Source: Deltaproteobacteria bacterium | GTDB taxonomy: Bacteria; UBA10199; GCA-002796325; JACPFF01 | NCBI GenBank assembly: GCA_016210045.1 | Contig: JACQUX010000026.1 | Location: 1 to 33,863 of the forward strand | DNA length: 33,863 nt | Direction of reading: 5' to 3' | In this document: piece by piece, positions 22,716 through 31,296 of the stretch | How positions within the stretch are numbered: position 1 is the stretch's first letter | Layout: each line of letters begins with the position of its first letter | Position numbers and translations under genes: made by a program | Notes under the pieces: generated by a model | Database searches by the model: none | Seen by the model: the letters and a program-made list of their open reading frames with translations, nothing else | What the model was told of the DNA's origin: nothing

Positions 22716-23540
22716 TTACCGCTGAATCTCCGGAGCGAACCAGGTGGAGCGGCCGTGTTGGGGGAATCGACTGACCATGCCGCGGCCATCCAAGGTAGAG
22801 AGGCCGTCGCGGCCGTAGACTTGGAGGAAGGTCTGCATGGCGCCGCGACTGCCGTGGCCGTCGACGTAATCGCGCAGCGTGGTGCCGCCGTGCGTGATCC
22901 CCTTTGCCAGTACGTGGCGCGCGGCGTGGAGCAAGCGCGCGAGTTCCGCGTCACTGCAGCGTGCGACAGTGCGACACGGATCGAGCGCGGCATGGTAGAG
23001 GGCTTCGCACGCGTAGATGTTCCCCATCCCGGCGGCGATGCCTTGATGGAGCAACAGGGCCTTCAGGGCGAGACGCGGATGGCGCCGCACGCGGACGATG
23101 AAGTGTTCGGGCCGCAACGCGGGATCCAGATAATCGGGGCCGAGGCGTTGCAGAAAGGGATTGTCGGCGCCGCGCGGATCGTGCGTCAGTGAGATCGTGC
23201 CGAAGCGTCGTGGATCGGTGTAGCGCACGATTTGTCGATCGGCGAAATGCAGTTCGCAATGCGTATGCGGGGCAGGCGGGGACGGCGCCGCAACGCGGAG
23301 TAGGCGTCCGGTCATGCCGAGATGGAGCACGAGGCCCGCGTCGCGATCGGTCCAGAGCAACAGGTATTTGCCGTGCCGGGTGAGTGCGGTGCATTGTGCG
23401 TTCAGCAGGGCGCGACGCACGGTCTGACGGGAGCAGTGTTCCAGTGGGGCCACGGCGGAGAGCGTGACGTTGGCGATGCGCGTGCTCGGCAGCGGTAACA
23501 GCGTGCGGCGAATCGTTTCCACTTCAGGCAGTTCGGGCAT
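22716..23540 (-). CDS. mutM: Fpg/MutM-family DNA glycosylase with a zincless finger
   Basis: A 274-residue bifunctional DNA glycosylase/AP lyase of the Fpg/Nei family, expected to excise oxidised bases such as 8-oxoguanine. Catalytic Pro2 and Glu3 lie in MPELPEVETIRR; Lys58 in TRHGKYLLL, HLGMTGRLL, the H2TH region and MGNIYACEALYHAALDP are all present. The C-terminal finger is altered: where Fpg normally has two CxxC pairs, this protein reads VYGRDGLSTLDGRGMV and GRSTWFAPEIQR, so all four zinc ligands are gone while the DNA-contacting Arg (GRSTWF) is kept. Zincless fingers are known in eukaryotic NEIL1 and plant FPG. The start is fixed by MPELPE, since Pro2 must be N-terminal after Met removal. 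It is divergent from the thioredoxin/TPR gene. Confidence 0.92.
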   Translation of the reverse strand: MPELPEVETIRRTLLPLPSTRIANVTLSAVAPLEHCSRQTVRRALLNAQCTALTRHGKYLLLWTDRDAGLVLHLGMTGRLLRVAAPSPPAPHTHCELHFADRQIVRYTDPRRFGTISLTHDPRGADNPFLQRLGPDYLDPALRPEHFIVRVRRHPRLALKALLLHQGIAAGMGNIYACEALYHAALDPCRTVARCSDAELARLLHAARHVLAKGITHGGTTLRDYVDGHGSRGAMQTFLQVYGRDGLSTLDGRGMVSRFPQHGRSTWFAPEIQR

Positions 23541-23638
23541 GGGCGCGTCTTCATATACATGATGGTTGGGCGTCAAGGTGCTCCGTGTATGCAGTGACTT
23601 GCCGAGCCGCAACGATTGCGATATGGGGGCGACCACCA

Positions 23639-24649
23639 ATGCGACGCGCGATTTTCATCCTGTGGCTTATCCTGTGTGCCATGCCGGCTTGTCGGCGGCA
23701 TGCGGTGGCGGCGATCGATTGGTACGACCACGTCAGTCAAAAGGCGACGCTGGCCGAGGCGGTGCGGCGTGGCAAACCGGTAATGCTGCTCTTCGAGACC
23801 GGCTGGTGCCCGTACTGCCTGCAAATGCGCGAAGTCGTGTTTCGCGATCCGCACGTGGTCGAGCTGTTGCGGCAGTTTTTTGCGGTGCGGGTGGATGGAG
23901 ACAGCGACCGTGCAAATGGCTTGATGCAGCGCTATCACGTCCAGGGCTATCCGACGATCGTCTTTGCGCAGGCCAATGGAGAACCGATCGGGGCGTGGCA
24001 GGATGTCCCCAAGCCGACGGCCTTTGCCGCGCATTTGCGCGAGATGTTAGGCACGACGAAGCCGCACGATTCATGGGATCTGCATTTGCACGGCAAACTC
24101 GAGACCGGCGAGATCCCGGCCGATGAATTTTATGCGCGTGCGACAAGTCTCGAAGAGCGCGGCCATGCGGAAGAGGCCAAGTCGACGTTCCGCGAAGGCG
24201 GGCTCCAGATGTTGCGGCGCGTGAATGGTGGCGCGTCGTTTGGCGAAATGCGGAGTCTGTTGAGTCCGACGATCCAACTGTTGCTCCGTGGAGGCGCGTT
24301 GCAAGAGGCGGAAGCCTTGGCGCGGCGGGCCATCGCGGAATTTCCGAACGACTATCTCTATCCGTATCGCCTCGCGATGGTGTTGGGCGAGCAAGGCCGA
24401 CTCGACGAGGCCGTGCAGCAGGGCGCGCGTGCCTTTGCGTTGTCGTATGGGCGCAATCGCGTCTGGGTCACGGAAATGTTGGCGGACTTGTTGGTCAAAG
24501 CGGGTGACCAAGATCGGGCGGCGACGCTGATTCGCGAGGCATTGGCGGGCGTGGATTGGAAGACGAATCCGCGCAAAAAATCGGAAGAGCAGCGGCAGCG
24601 ATTAGAAGCACGGTTGAAGACGTGGGAACGAACGACGGGGAAACCGTAA
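23639..24649 (+). CDS. Exported thioredoxin-fold protein with TPR-like C-terminus
   Basis: A 336-residue protein. An N-terminal signal sequence (about 1-24, [17 protein letters not shown]) may be a lipoprotein signal with Cys18, though the box MPAC is not canonical. A thioredoxin_7/DUF255-like domain follows, with redox motif CPYC at 57-60 ([11 protein letters not shown]) and the cis-proline loop GYPTIVF. Residues about 190-320 look like TPR helices ([61 protein letters not shown]). It probably acts as a periplasmic thiol oxidoreductase or reductant in envelope protein folding, which fits the FKBP isomerase gene 17 nt downstream. The start at 23639 is chosen because it gives a signal peptide and follows GGGGG. 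Confidence 0.84.
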   Translation: MRRAIFILWLILCAMPACRRHAVAAIDWYDHVSQKATLAEAVRRGKPVMLLFETGWCPYCLQMREVVFRDPHVVELLRQFFAVRVDGDSDRANGLMQRYHVQGYPTIVFAQANGEPIGAWQDVPKPTAFAAHLREMLGTTKPHDSWDLHLHGKLETGEIPADEFYARATSLEERGHAEEAKSTFREGGLQMLRRVNGGASFGEMRSLLSPTIQLLLRGGALQEAEALARRAIAEFPNDYLYPYRLAMVLGEQGRLDEAVQQGARAFALSYGRNRVWVTEMLADLLVKAGDQDRAATLIREALAGVDWKTNPRKKSEEQRQRLEARLKTWERTTGKP

Positions 24650-24666
24650 CCAAAAAGGAGCGATGT

Positions 24667-25059
24667 ATGGCGCGAAAATGGGCGTTCGGGAGTTTAGCAG
24701 TGGCCGCGGTGTTGTTGGTCACCAGCGCATGGGGAGGCGCGATGAAGCAAGAGGACCTGAAGGTGGGAACGGGCGCGGTCGCGGTGAGCGGCAAGACGGT
24801 GAGTGTCCACTATACCGGCTGGCTGACGGACGGGAAAAAATTCGACAGTTCGATGGATCACGGCAAGCCGTTCGAGTTTCCGCTCGGCGCAGGTCGCGTG
24901 ATCAAAGGCTGGGACGAAGGCGTAGCCGGGATGAAGGTCGGCGGCAAACGCAAGCTGACGATCCCACCGGAACTGGCATACGGTCCCCAAGGCGTTCCCG
25001 GCGCAATTCCGCCGAATGCCACGTTGGTCTTTGAAGTCGAGTTGTTGGGGGTGAAGTAA
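24667..25059 (+). CDS. FKBP-type peptidyl-prolyl cis-trans isomerase, exported
   Basis: A 130-residue protein: signal peptide (about 1-25, ending SAWGGA) plus one FKBP domain. The domain has [54 protein letters not shown] and a C-terminal [14 protein letters not shown], with the usual aromatic and Asp residues of the active pocket (Tyr, Phe, Asp, Trp in the GWDEGV loop). It would catalyse proline isomerisation in the periplasm. AAGGAG sits 6 nt before the ATG. It probably shares a transcript with the thioredoxin/TPR gene. Only 4 nt separate its stop from that of the convergent kinase gene, leaving no room for a separate terminator. Confidence 0.94.
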   Translation: MARKWAFGSLAVAAVLLVTSAWGGAMKQEDLKVGTGAVAVSGKTVSVHYTGWLTDGKKFDSSMDHGKPFEFPLGAGRVIKGWDEGVAGMKVGGKRKLTIPPELAYGPQGVPGAIPPNATLVFEVELLGVK

Positions 25060-25063
25060 CCAC

Positions 25064-28000
25064 TCACTCAATCCCATACTGGCTCAGCTTCGCGATCAGC
25101 GTTTCCATGCCTAAGCCGAGCGATGCGGCGACGCGTTCGAGGTCGCCGGCGAAGTGGGTGACGGCGGCTTGCAGGATCTCGCGTTCGTAGGTGGCGAGGG
25201 CTTTGTTCGGGGTGAATCTCGTCGTGGCCCGGAGGTTGGCGCGTGGTGCAGTCGTGACGGCGGTCGCGTCGGGCGGTGTCGCCGGCGCGGCGGTGTCGAG
25301 CGAACGTGTGGCGCCGTCGCGGGCCTCGCCGGTGACGGCGGTGGCGTTCGTCAGTGCGGCCACCGAGACGCCGCCGGATTTGATGCGGCTGATCGTCTTT
25401 AAATCGACGAGCACGCGGGCGCGCGACCGTTGTTTCAAAAACGGTTCCCGATATTCCTCGCCCAGATTGGCGACCATCGTCATGATGATTTCGTACGCCG
25501 TCCGCAGATGCGCCAACGCGTCTTCAATCTCGTCGCGTTTGTGATAATAAATACCGAGCAGATATTCGGCCTCCCAATGCAGCTCGCGCCATCCATTCCG
25601 GAGGCATTCGTTCGCCAGTCGCACGAGCGCGGGGCCCAGTGGATCGTCGGGGCGTAGTTGCGTCATCACGGCGATTTTTTGTGTGAGCAATGTGTAACGG
25701 GTCTTGAACTCCGCGTCTTGTTCCGTCGGCATCAGCGGAGTGAGTCGCGTGATGAATTGATTGGCCTCTTCGATCTCGCCGTTTTCCACCAACAGGTCGA
25801 TCGCGCCGTAGTAGCCCCAACGCTGCAAGTTCTCGTCGTGATGCGTTTCGCCGATCGCCATCGTTTCTTCAAATGCGTTGAGCGATTCCATCAGCCGTCC
25901 GAGGTCTTTATAGAGATAGCCGAACGTGATTTGGATCCAGCCCAACAGACGATGGTTCCGGGCGCGACGTGCGAGTCGCATCGCTTGCGTCAGATAGCGG
26001 GCTGCGAGATCGGACGTGCCGAGATTCAAGTAGAGCGTGGCGACGGTCATCAAGCTGCTGGCCAGGTCGACTTCGGCGCCGCTGCTGGCCTTGATTTGGA
26101 AACTCAACTGCGCGTACTTGAGCGCCTCGGAGTAGGCCGCTTTCTTTTGGCAGAGGGTGATGATGTTATCGAGCAGCGCCAACGCGTTGTGTTGCGCGCC
26201 CATGGCGAGTGAGAGGCGCCACGCCTCGAGGAAGGCCGCTAAGGCCTCCTCGCCTTGGCCGGCATGCAGATGGAGCACGCCGAGTTGGCCATGAATCGAC
26301 GAGGCTAAACGTTTGTCGTGGCCGAATTCGGCCAGCTTTTCTTGATAAAACGCGAGCGCATGGTCGAAGCGCCCGCTGCGCGCCAACGCCACGCCGAGGT
26401 TGTTGTTCGTGACTTGTCGGCGCTTGTCGGCGGGGAGCTCTTTAGTCCACGTGTGCGATCGTTGATACAGCTCGATCGCCTTTTCCGTGGCCCCGGTCTC
26501 CAACCAGGCTTGGGCTCGCTCATTGAGCAGAAAGAGATAGACCGGGTTGCTGGGGTCGGGACTCAATTTCGCGAGGGCTTGCTCGTAGATCTCGCCGGCC
26601 TCCTGCGGTTTGCGCTGCGCCCGCTTTGCCAGTCCGAGCATCTTCAAGTCTTCGACGGCCGGATCGGTTTGGGCCGTCAGCAGTTGTTGTAAAATTTCCT
26701 CGCACGCTTGATAGCGGCCTTGGAAGAGCCGAAGCGTCGCAATTTTCCGCAGAATGACGATCTGTTCTGTCGCTTGCTCGTTGAGGACGCGCAAATATTC
26801 CAAACGACGCTCGAGAAATTGGATCGCCGTCTCCGTGGCGCCGACTTGCTCCGCTTCCTTCGCGGCATGTTCCAAGATCGTCACCGCCTTTTCGCGGTGA
26901 CTGGTGTACGGCGCATACACCGCTAATTCGCGGGCCGGAATGTCGGCTTGCGTGGCCAACCAAGTCAACAAGAGATCGGCCAATTGTTGGCGGCGTGTCT
27001 CGGGCAATCCCTTCGCGATGACTTGCGTCAGCGCGCCGGTTGCCGGGCTGTAGGTCTCGAGTGTGCCGTCGCGCTGCACCAGTCCGGCCGCGTAGAGTTC
27101 GAGCAGCGCGGCAGCCGAGTCGCGGGAGGCGAGCAGCGAGCAGACGGCCGCAGTGAGCGGACGATCGGCGAAGGCGAGCAGTTCGAGCAGTTCACGCGCT
27201 TCGGTACTGAGCTGTTCGACTTGTTGCCGATAGAGATCTTCGATGGAGGTGGGCAGCTCGCCGGCGGCCGTATGGTAGCGGCGCGCGGCTTCCGACATCA
27301 GCAGCGGGACGCCGTGCGAAAAATTCCAGACCGCGTTGAGAAAGGTGGCATCGCCGTCCGCCGTGCCGACCAATTGGGTCACGAACGCGTGGACCGCATC
27401 GCGCGGGAGCGGTGTCAGTTCGAGCGTTGGCGTGCCGGAGGCCTGTGGCGGGGCGCCGGCCGTCGGGGTGTACGTTGCGACCACGATGAGCGGTGAGGCC
27501 TCGTGGGACAACGTGGCGGAGTAGAGTAGGCCTAACAATGCCGACACACTTTTTTGCACCGGCAGTGCGGCGCGATCGAGGTTGTCGATTAAGAAACACG
27601 TGGGTTTGCTCGCGGCCGATTGCATCAGCAGCGGTGCGGCCGCCTCCGGAGTTTCCGGCAGTTCTTCCGGCGGCAGTCCGAGTGCCGGGAGAAACGTGAG
27701 CACGTCTCGGCCTTCACGTTCGCCATCGACGGCGATCGTCACGCATTCTTCCAATTGGCTCGCGTGCTTCAGTTCCGCCAGCAGCCGGCTTTTTCCCATC
27801 CCGCGCGCGCCGGCGATCAAGTACGCTTGGGGATGTTCCTCTTGGGCGACCGATTCATCGCTCTCGAGAAATTTGGCCACGCGTTTGACCGCGTTTTGCA
27901 ACGTGACCAGCGTATGTTCGCGGCCGACAAACGGACCCTCCGCCAGCTGGACGCGCGCTTGTCGCGGCAGTGCCAGAAACTCATGGCCAGCGTGCAGCGT

Positions 28001-28822
28001 GAGAAAACTCAGCACCGCCGCTGCGGACGGAAACCGGTCGTCCGGGTTTGGTGCCAGTAAGCGTTGTGTGAGTCGGCTCAGATATTCCGGCGCGCCTCGT
28101 TCTCGCAGCGGTGTCCAGTCGATCTGCGTCTGTTCATGAAATGCCTTGGCCTCGTCCAGACTATGGAGTTCATACGGATAGAGTCCAGAGAGGAGGCGAT
28201 AGCAGACGACGCCGAGCGAATAGAGGTCGACCCGATGATCGAGGCGCGGGTTCGGCGCAAAGAGTTCGGGCGCCATGTAATTCAGCGTCCCGGCGATCTC
28301 TTTGATCGGCTGGTCGGTCGGACTGGTGACGCCGAAGTCGACGAGGCGTGTCTGGATCTGGCCTTCCGTGCGGCTGACCAGAATATTCGCGCCTTTGACA
28401 TCGAAGTGGATCAGGCCGACGCTATGGATGAAGTCGAGCGCGCTCAAGACTTGGGCCAACACGCGTTCGAGTTGATCGATCGGGGCCTGGAGCAGCGCGC
28501 GATATAAATCTTCGCCTTCGACGAATTCAGCGGTGAAGAAATATTGTTGGTGCGAGCTGGAAAAGCCGAAGTCATAGACACGGCAGACGTGGGGATGATG
28601 CAGCTCGCTGAGCAGCCGGAATTCCCGCTTAAAGGCATCGATCCGGATTTTTGACGTGAGCCCGGCCTGAAGGAATTTCAGCGCGATCGGCTTCGCGTCC
28701 TGGATGGCTTGGACGAGAAAGACTTGTCCCATGCCGCCGCTGCCGAGCGGACGCAGGATATTGTAACTCTGTTGGCCGGCGAGGATCGTCGTCGACTGCT
28801 GTGCTGTCTCCGGACTTGGCAC
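25064..28822 (-). CDS. Ser/Thr kinase - STAND-type ATPase - TPR - Fis-type HTH fusion
   Basis: A very large cytoplasmic protein (1252 residues from GTG 28822). The kinase domain (about 20-285) has LGSGGMGQV, the Lys in IALKFL, HFDVKGANIL (HFD instead of HRD), DFG and APEL. An ATPase module follows, with Walker A GARGMGKS (about 342) and Walker B CFLIDNLD (about 412). A long helical TPR region spans about 600-1140 (for example NNLGVALARSGRFDHALAFYQEKL). The last 45 residues, TYEREILQAAVTHFAGDLERVAASLGLGMETLIAKLSQYGIE, match the Fis/HTH_8 DNA-binding helix-turn-helix. The kinase-ATPase part recalls PknK-like regulators. The start is uncertain: GTG 28822 sits where transcription from a TATACT box would begin; TTG 28873 is the alternative. 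It is divergent from the Omp85-like gene. Confidence 0.9.
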   Translation of the reverse strand: MPSPETAQQSTTILAGQQSYNILRPLGSGGMGQVFLVQAIQDAKPIALKFLQAGLTSKIRIDAFKREFRLLSELHHPHVCRVYDFGFSSSHQQYFFTAEFVEGEDLYRALLQAPIDQLERVLAQVLSALDFIHSVGLIHFDVKGANILVSRTEGQIQTRLVDFGVTSPTDQPIKEIAGTLNYMAPELFAPNPRLDHRVDLYSLGVVCYRLLSGLYPYELHSLDEAKAFHEQTQIDWTPLRERGAPEYLSRLTQRLLAPNPDDRFPSAAAVLSFLTLHAGHEFLALPRQARVQLAEGPFVGREHTLVTLQNAVKRVAKFLESDESVAQEEHPQAYLIAGARGMGKSRLLAELKHASQLEECVTIAVDGEREGRDVLTFLPALGLPPEELPETPEAAAPLLMQSAASKPTCFLIDNLDRAALPVQKSVSALLGLLYSATLSHEASPLIVVATYTPTAGAPPQASGTPTLELTPLPRDAVHAFVTQLVGTADGDATFLNAVWNFSHGVPLLMSEAARRYHTAAGELPTSIEDLYRQQVEQLSTEARELLELLAFADRPLTAAVCSLLASRDSAAALLELYAAGLVQRDGTLETYSPATGALTQVIAKGLPETRRQQLADLLLTWLATQADIPARELAVYAPYTSHREKAVTILEHAAKEAEQVGATETAIQFLERRLEYLRVLNEQATEQIVILRKIATLRLFQGRYQACEEILQQLLTAQTDPAVEDLKMLGLAKRAQRKPQEAGEIYEQALAKLSPDPSNPVYLFLLNERAQAWLETGATEKAIELYQRSHTWTKELPADKRRQVTNNNLGVALARSGRFDHALAFYQEKLAEFGHDKRLASSIHGQLGVLHLHAGQGEEALAAFLEAWRLSLAMGAQHNALALLDNIITLCQKKAAYSEALKYAQLSFQIKASSGAEVDLASSLMTVATLYLNLGTSDLAARYLTQAMRLARRARNHRLLGWIQITFGYLYKDLGRLMESLNAFEETMAIGETHHDENLQRWGYYGAIDLLVENGEIEEANQFITRLTPLMPTEQDAEFKTRYTLLTQKIAVMTQLRPDDPLGPALVRLANECLRNGWRELHWEAEYLLGIYYHKRDEIEDALAHLRTAYEIIMTMVANLGEEYREPFLKQRSRARVLVDLKTISRIKSGGVSVAALTNATAVTGEARDGATRSLDTAAPATPPDATAVTTAPRANLRATTRFTPNKALATYEREILQAAVTHFAGDLERVAASLGLGMETLIAKLSQYGIE

Positions 28823-28828
28823 AAGGAT

Positions 28829-28834
28829 AGTATA
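28829..28834 (-). promoter_or_regulatory. Possible -10 box of the kinase gene
   Basis: TATACT on the minus strand lies 6 nt before the GTG at 28822, so a transcript would begin at or next to the start codon, i.e. a leaderless mRNA. A perfect TTGACA (28868-28873) lies upstream but 33 nt away, too far for a standard pair. Weak evidence. Confidence 0.25.
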
Positions 28835-28969
28835 ACGAAGAACGCGGAACGCGAAAAGTTCTTGCAGTGTCAATATATTGGCGACCGCGGACGCAACATT
28901 TGCGCAGATCTGCCGATACTAATCATGTAGAGAAAACAGGCCAGCGGGGGAGAGAAAGGGTTGGTTCCC

Positions 28970-31285
28970 GTGGCTGAATTAACCTCCGTCGTCGTCGAGG
29001 GCGTCCATTACCTCCCGCTCAGTGTCCAGAAGGTCCAGTTCAAACCCGATGAAAAGCCCGAACAGGTAGTCGACCGTGTCAAGGTGGAGATCGGCCATAA
29101 CCTGCAAGATGAACTGATCTTCCACAATCCGGAGGACAAATTTGTCTACGTTGCCCAGCTCACGCGGCTCCCGGACGCGGCGCTGAAGACACCGCTCGAT
29201 CCAGAGACCGTGCGACTCTCGATCGATCCGGCCGCGCGCGTGGTGTTCCGCGAAGATGAGCCGGAGGCATACGTGTTGAGTCGGGTCGAGGTGGTCGGCA
29301 TCGCCGATCCGGCGGTCAAGCAGCAAGTCGAAAAAGTGCTCGACTTGGAGGCGGGCGACAAAGTGAGTTTCGCCGACTTGTTGGAGAAGCGGGAAAAACT
29401 GTTGAAAGAGTGCCCGCTGTTGGCCGTGCAGCCACAACCTGCGGCCGATCCGGCCGATCCGACGAAATTAGTACTGACCGTACGCGCGATCGATCATCCG
29501 CGCGGTGTGGAGGTGCTCGACCTCGATGGGTCCGATCCGGCGAAGGCGATCATCGAACGGATGTTCGACGGGACTCGCCTCGATCGCGCGGCGTTGGAGC
29601 GGATTCAGCAACAGATCCATCAGTACTTTCAGCATGCCCAGTTCCTCTATCAAGTGACGAAGTCGGAGTTGAGTACGGAGGGGAAGCTGCGCATTGCGGT
29701 GCTGAAGATCCCGGCGCCGACCGCGATCGAATTACAAGGGGTCGAGGGTGACGAGACGGAAGCCGCATTGCGCGCGTTGTTTCCGACACCGTTGACCGCG
29801 CCCCATATGGAGGCGGGGTTGAAGGCCGTCGAGGCGTACTATTACCGGCATGGTCAGATGCCGAAGCTGACCATGGGCGTGCGGCGCAAACAGGACGGGA
29901 ACGTGCTCGTCGTCACGGTGAGCACGGAGGTCGCGCCGAAACGCGTCGTGTTTCGTGGGAACTATCCATTTGCCCACGAAGCGCTGGAGGCCGCATTCGG
30001 TGCGCCCGATCCGGTGTTGCACGTGTATACCGCGGAGCAGATCAGTGCCGGTATCGAGCGTGTCCGCAATTTCTGCACGGAGCACGGCTATCGGATCGGT
30101 CAGAGCGCGCAGTTTCGCATCCACGATGGCGTCGTGGAACTGGCACTCAATCTCGCGCGTCTGAAGGGCTATCGGATCGTGATGGTGGAGAAGGCGCGCA
30201 ACGTCGATGATCGATTGGTGACGCGGGAATTGGCGCAGCGGCCGGGCGAACTCTTTAATGAAATCGAATTGAGAAAAGGGATCGCGCGGCTGCGCGGCTC
30301 CGGGAATTTTTCTGCCGTCAACTATGTCGTCGATCAAGCCGGCGGCGAAGACGATGTCTACGTGGATATCGTCTGTCGCCCCGGCCCTGCGATCGGCGAA
30401 GTGATGCTCAGCGGCGGATACAGCGGCGCGCTTGGCTGGACCGTGATGGCCGGAACGCAGTTGCGGCATATCCCCGCCGAAGGGGAGACGTTAGGCCTCT
30501 CCGGCCACTACGCACCGAATTCCTACGGCGGCGTACTCAATTGGTACGAGCCGTGGGCGTTCAGCAATAAGATTTCGCTCTCCGCGTCGCTCTATTTCAA
30601 CGTCGACGATCTGGTGATCGCGAATCAGCGGGTCGGTGTCGGGATGGCCGTCGGCATTCCGTTGGGCGGCAAATATTCCCCGTGGCGGATTATTCTCGGC
30701 ACCGACGTGGAATATCTCCATGTCGAGGACGGCGAGACGATCGAAGGGCTGGATCGCGACACGCCGGTCTTAGTGAAGCCGTCGCTCAAACTCGTGTATG
30801 GCGAAGGCCCGCTGACGGCGTACGTCCAAGGGCGGATCAACGCCGGCGCGATGACGTATCAAGAGGCGCGCGGCGGGATTCAATACGACGTCGATTTGGG
30901 CAAGGGGTTTGTGCTGCGTATTGCCGGCGGTGCCGGACAACAGTTTGGCACCGTGCCCGATTTTACGAAATTCAATCAGCTCAACACACCATCGGTCTAC
31001 GGCCGCAGTCTGAGTGACTACGAAATCGGGGTCGATTTCGCCGTCGCGTCGCTCAATATTCACAAGACGTTGCTCGACACCGATTACGCGAAGATTGGAT
31101 TGCACGGCGGCGTGACCATCGGCGGAGTCGGCGCGCGCAAAACCGATTTCGGCTTCGGCGCCGGCGTAGACTTGCTGCTGATGGGGATGCCATTCACGGT
31201 CGAGCTCGGCGGGCGGTACGACTTGGCCGGGAGCGAAGGCTTCCGCTGGGGGGTGTCGCTGTTGACGAGTCGCACCTCACTATAG
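28970..31285 (+). CDS. Omp85/BamA-like protein (POTRA domains plus beta-barrel) without visible signal peptide
   Basis: A 771-residue protein. The N-terminal two thirds consist of repeated POTRA-like units (SVVVEGVHYLP, LSRVEVVGIADPAVKQQVEKVL, PKRVVFRGNYPFAHEALEAAF, IELRKGIARLRGSGNFSAVNYVVDQAGGEDDVYVDI). The last 300 residues (from GEVMLSGGYSG, about 475) alternate as in an outer-membrane barrel, with GFGAGVDLLLMGMPFTVELGGRYDL near the end. Omp85 proteins insert or translocate proteins at the outer membrane. Odd points: no Sec signal peptide with either start (GTG 28970 after AAAGGG, or TTG 28961), and the C-terminus ends SRTSL rather than in an aromatic residue. It is followed after 11 nt by the 788-aa unknown gene and is divergent from the kinase. 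Confidence 0.82.
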   Translation: MAELTSVVVEGVHYLPLSVQKVQFKPDEKPEQVVDRVKVEIGHNLQDELIFHNPEDKFVYVAQLTRLPDAALKTPLDPETVRLSIDPAARVVFREDEPEAYVLSRVEVVGIADPAVKQQVEKVLDLEAGDKVSFADLLEKREKLLKECPLLAVQPQPAADPADPTKLVLTVRAIDHPRGVEVLDLDGSDPAKAIIERMFDGTRLDRAALERIQQQIHQYFQHAQFLYQVTKSELSTEGKLRIAVLKIPAPTAIELQGVEGDETEAALRALFPTPLTAPHMEAGLKAVEAYYYRHGQMPKLTMGVRRKQDGNVLVVTVSTEVAPKRVVFRGNYPFAHEALEAAFGAPDPVLHVYTAEQISAGIERVRNFCTEHGYRIGQSAQFRIHDGVVELALNLARLKGYRIVMVEKARNVDDRLVTRELAQRPGELFNEIELRKGIARLRGSGNFSAVNYVVDQAGGEDDVYVDIVCRPGPAIGEVMLSGGYSGALGWTVMAGTQLRHIPAEGETLGLSGHYAPNSYGGVLNWYEPWAFSNKISLSASLYFNVDDLVIANQRVGVGMAVGIPLGGKYSPWRIILGTDVEYLHVEDGETIEGLDRDTPVLVKPSLKLVYGEGPLTAYVQGRINAGAMTYQEARGGIQYDVDLGKGFVLRIAGGAGQQFGTVPDFTKFNQLNTPSVYGRSLSDYEIGVDFAVASLNIHKTLLDTDYAKIGLHGGVTIGGVGARKTDFGFGAGVDLLLMGMPFTVELGGRYDLAGSEGFRWGVSLLTSRTSL

Positions 31286-31296
31286 CTGGATAAAAT

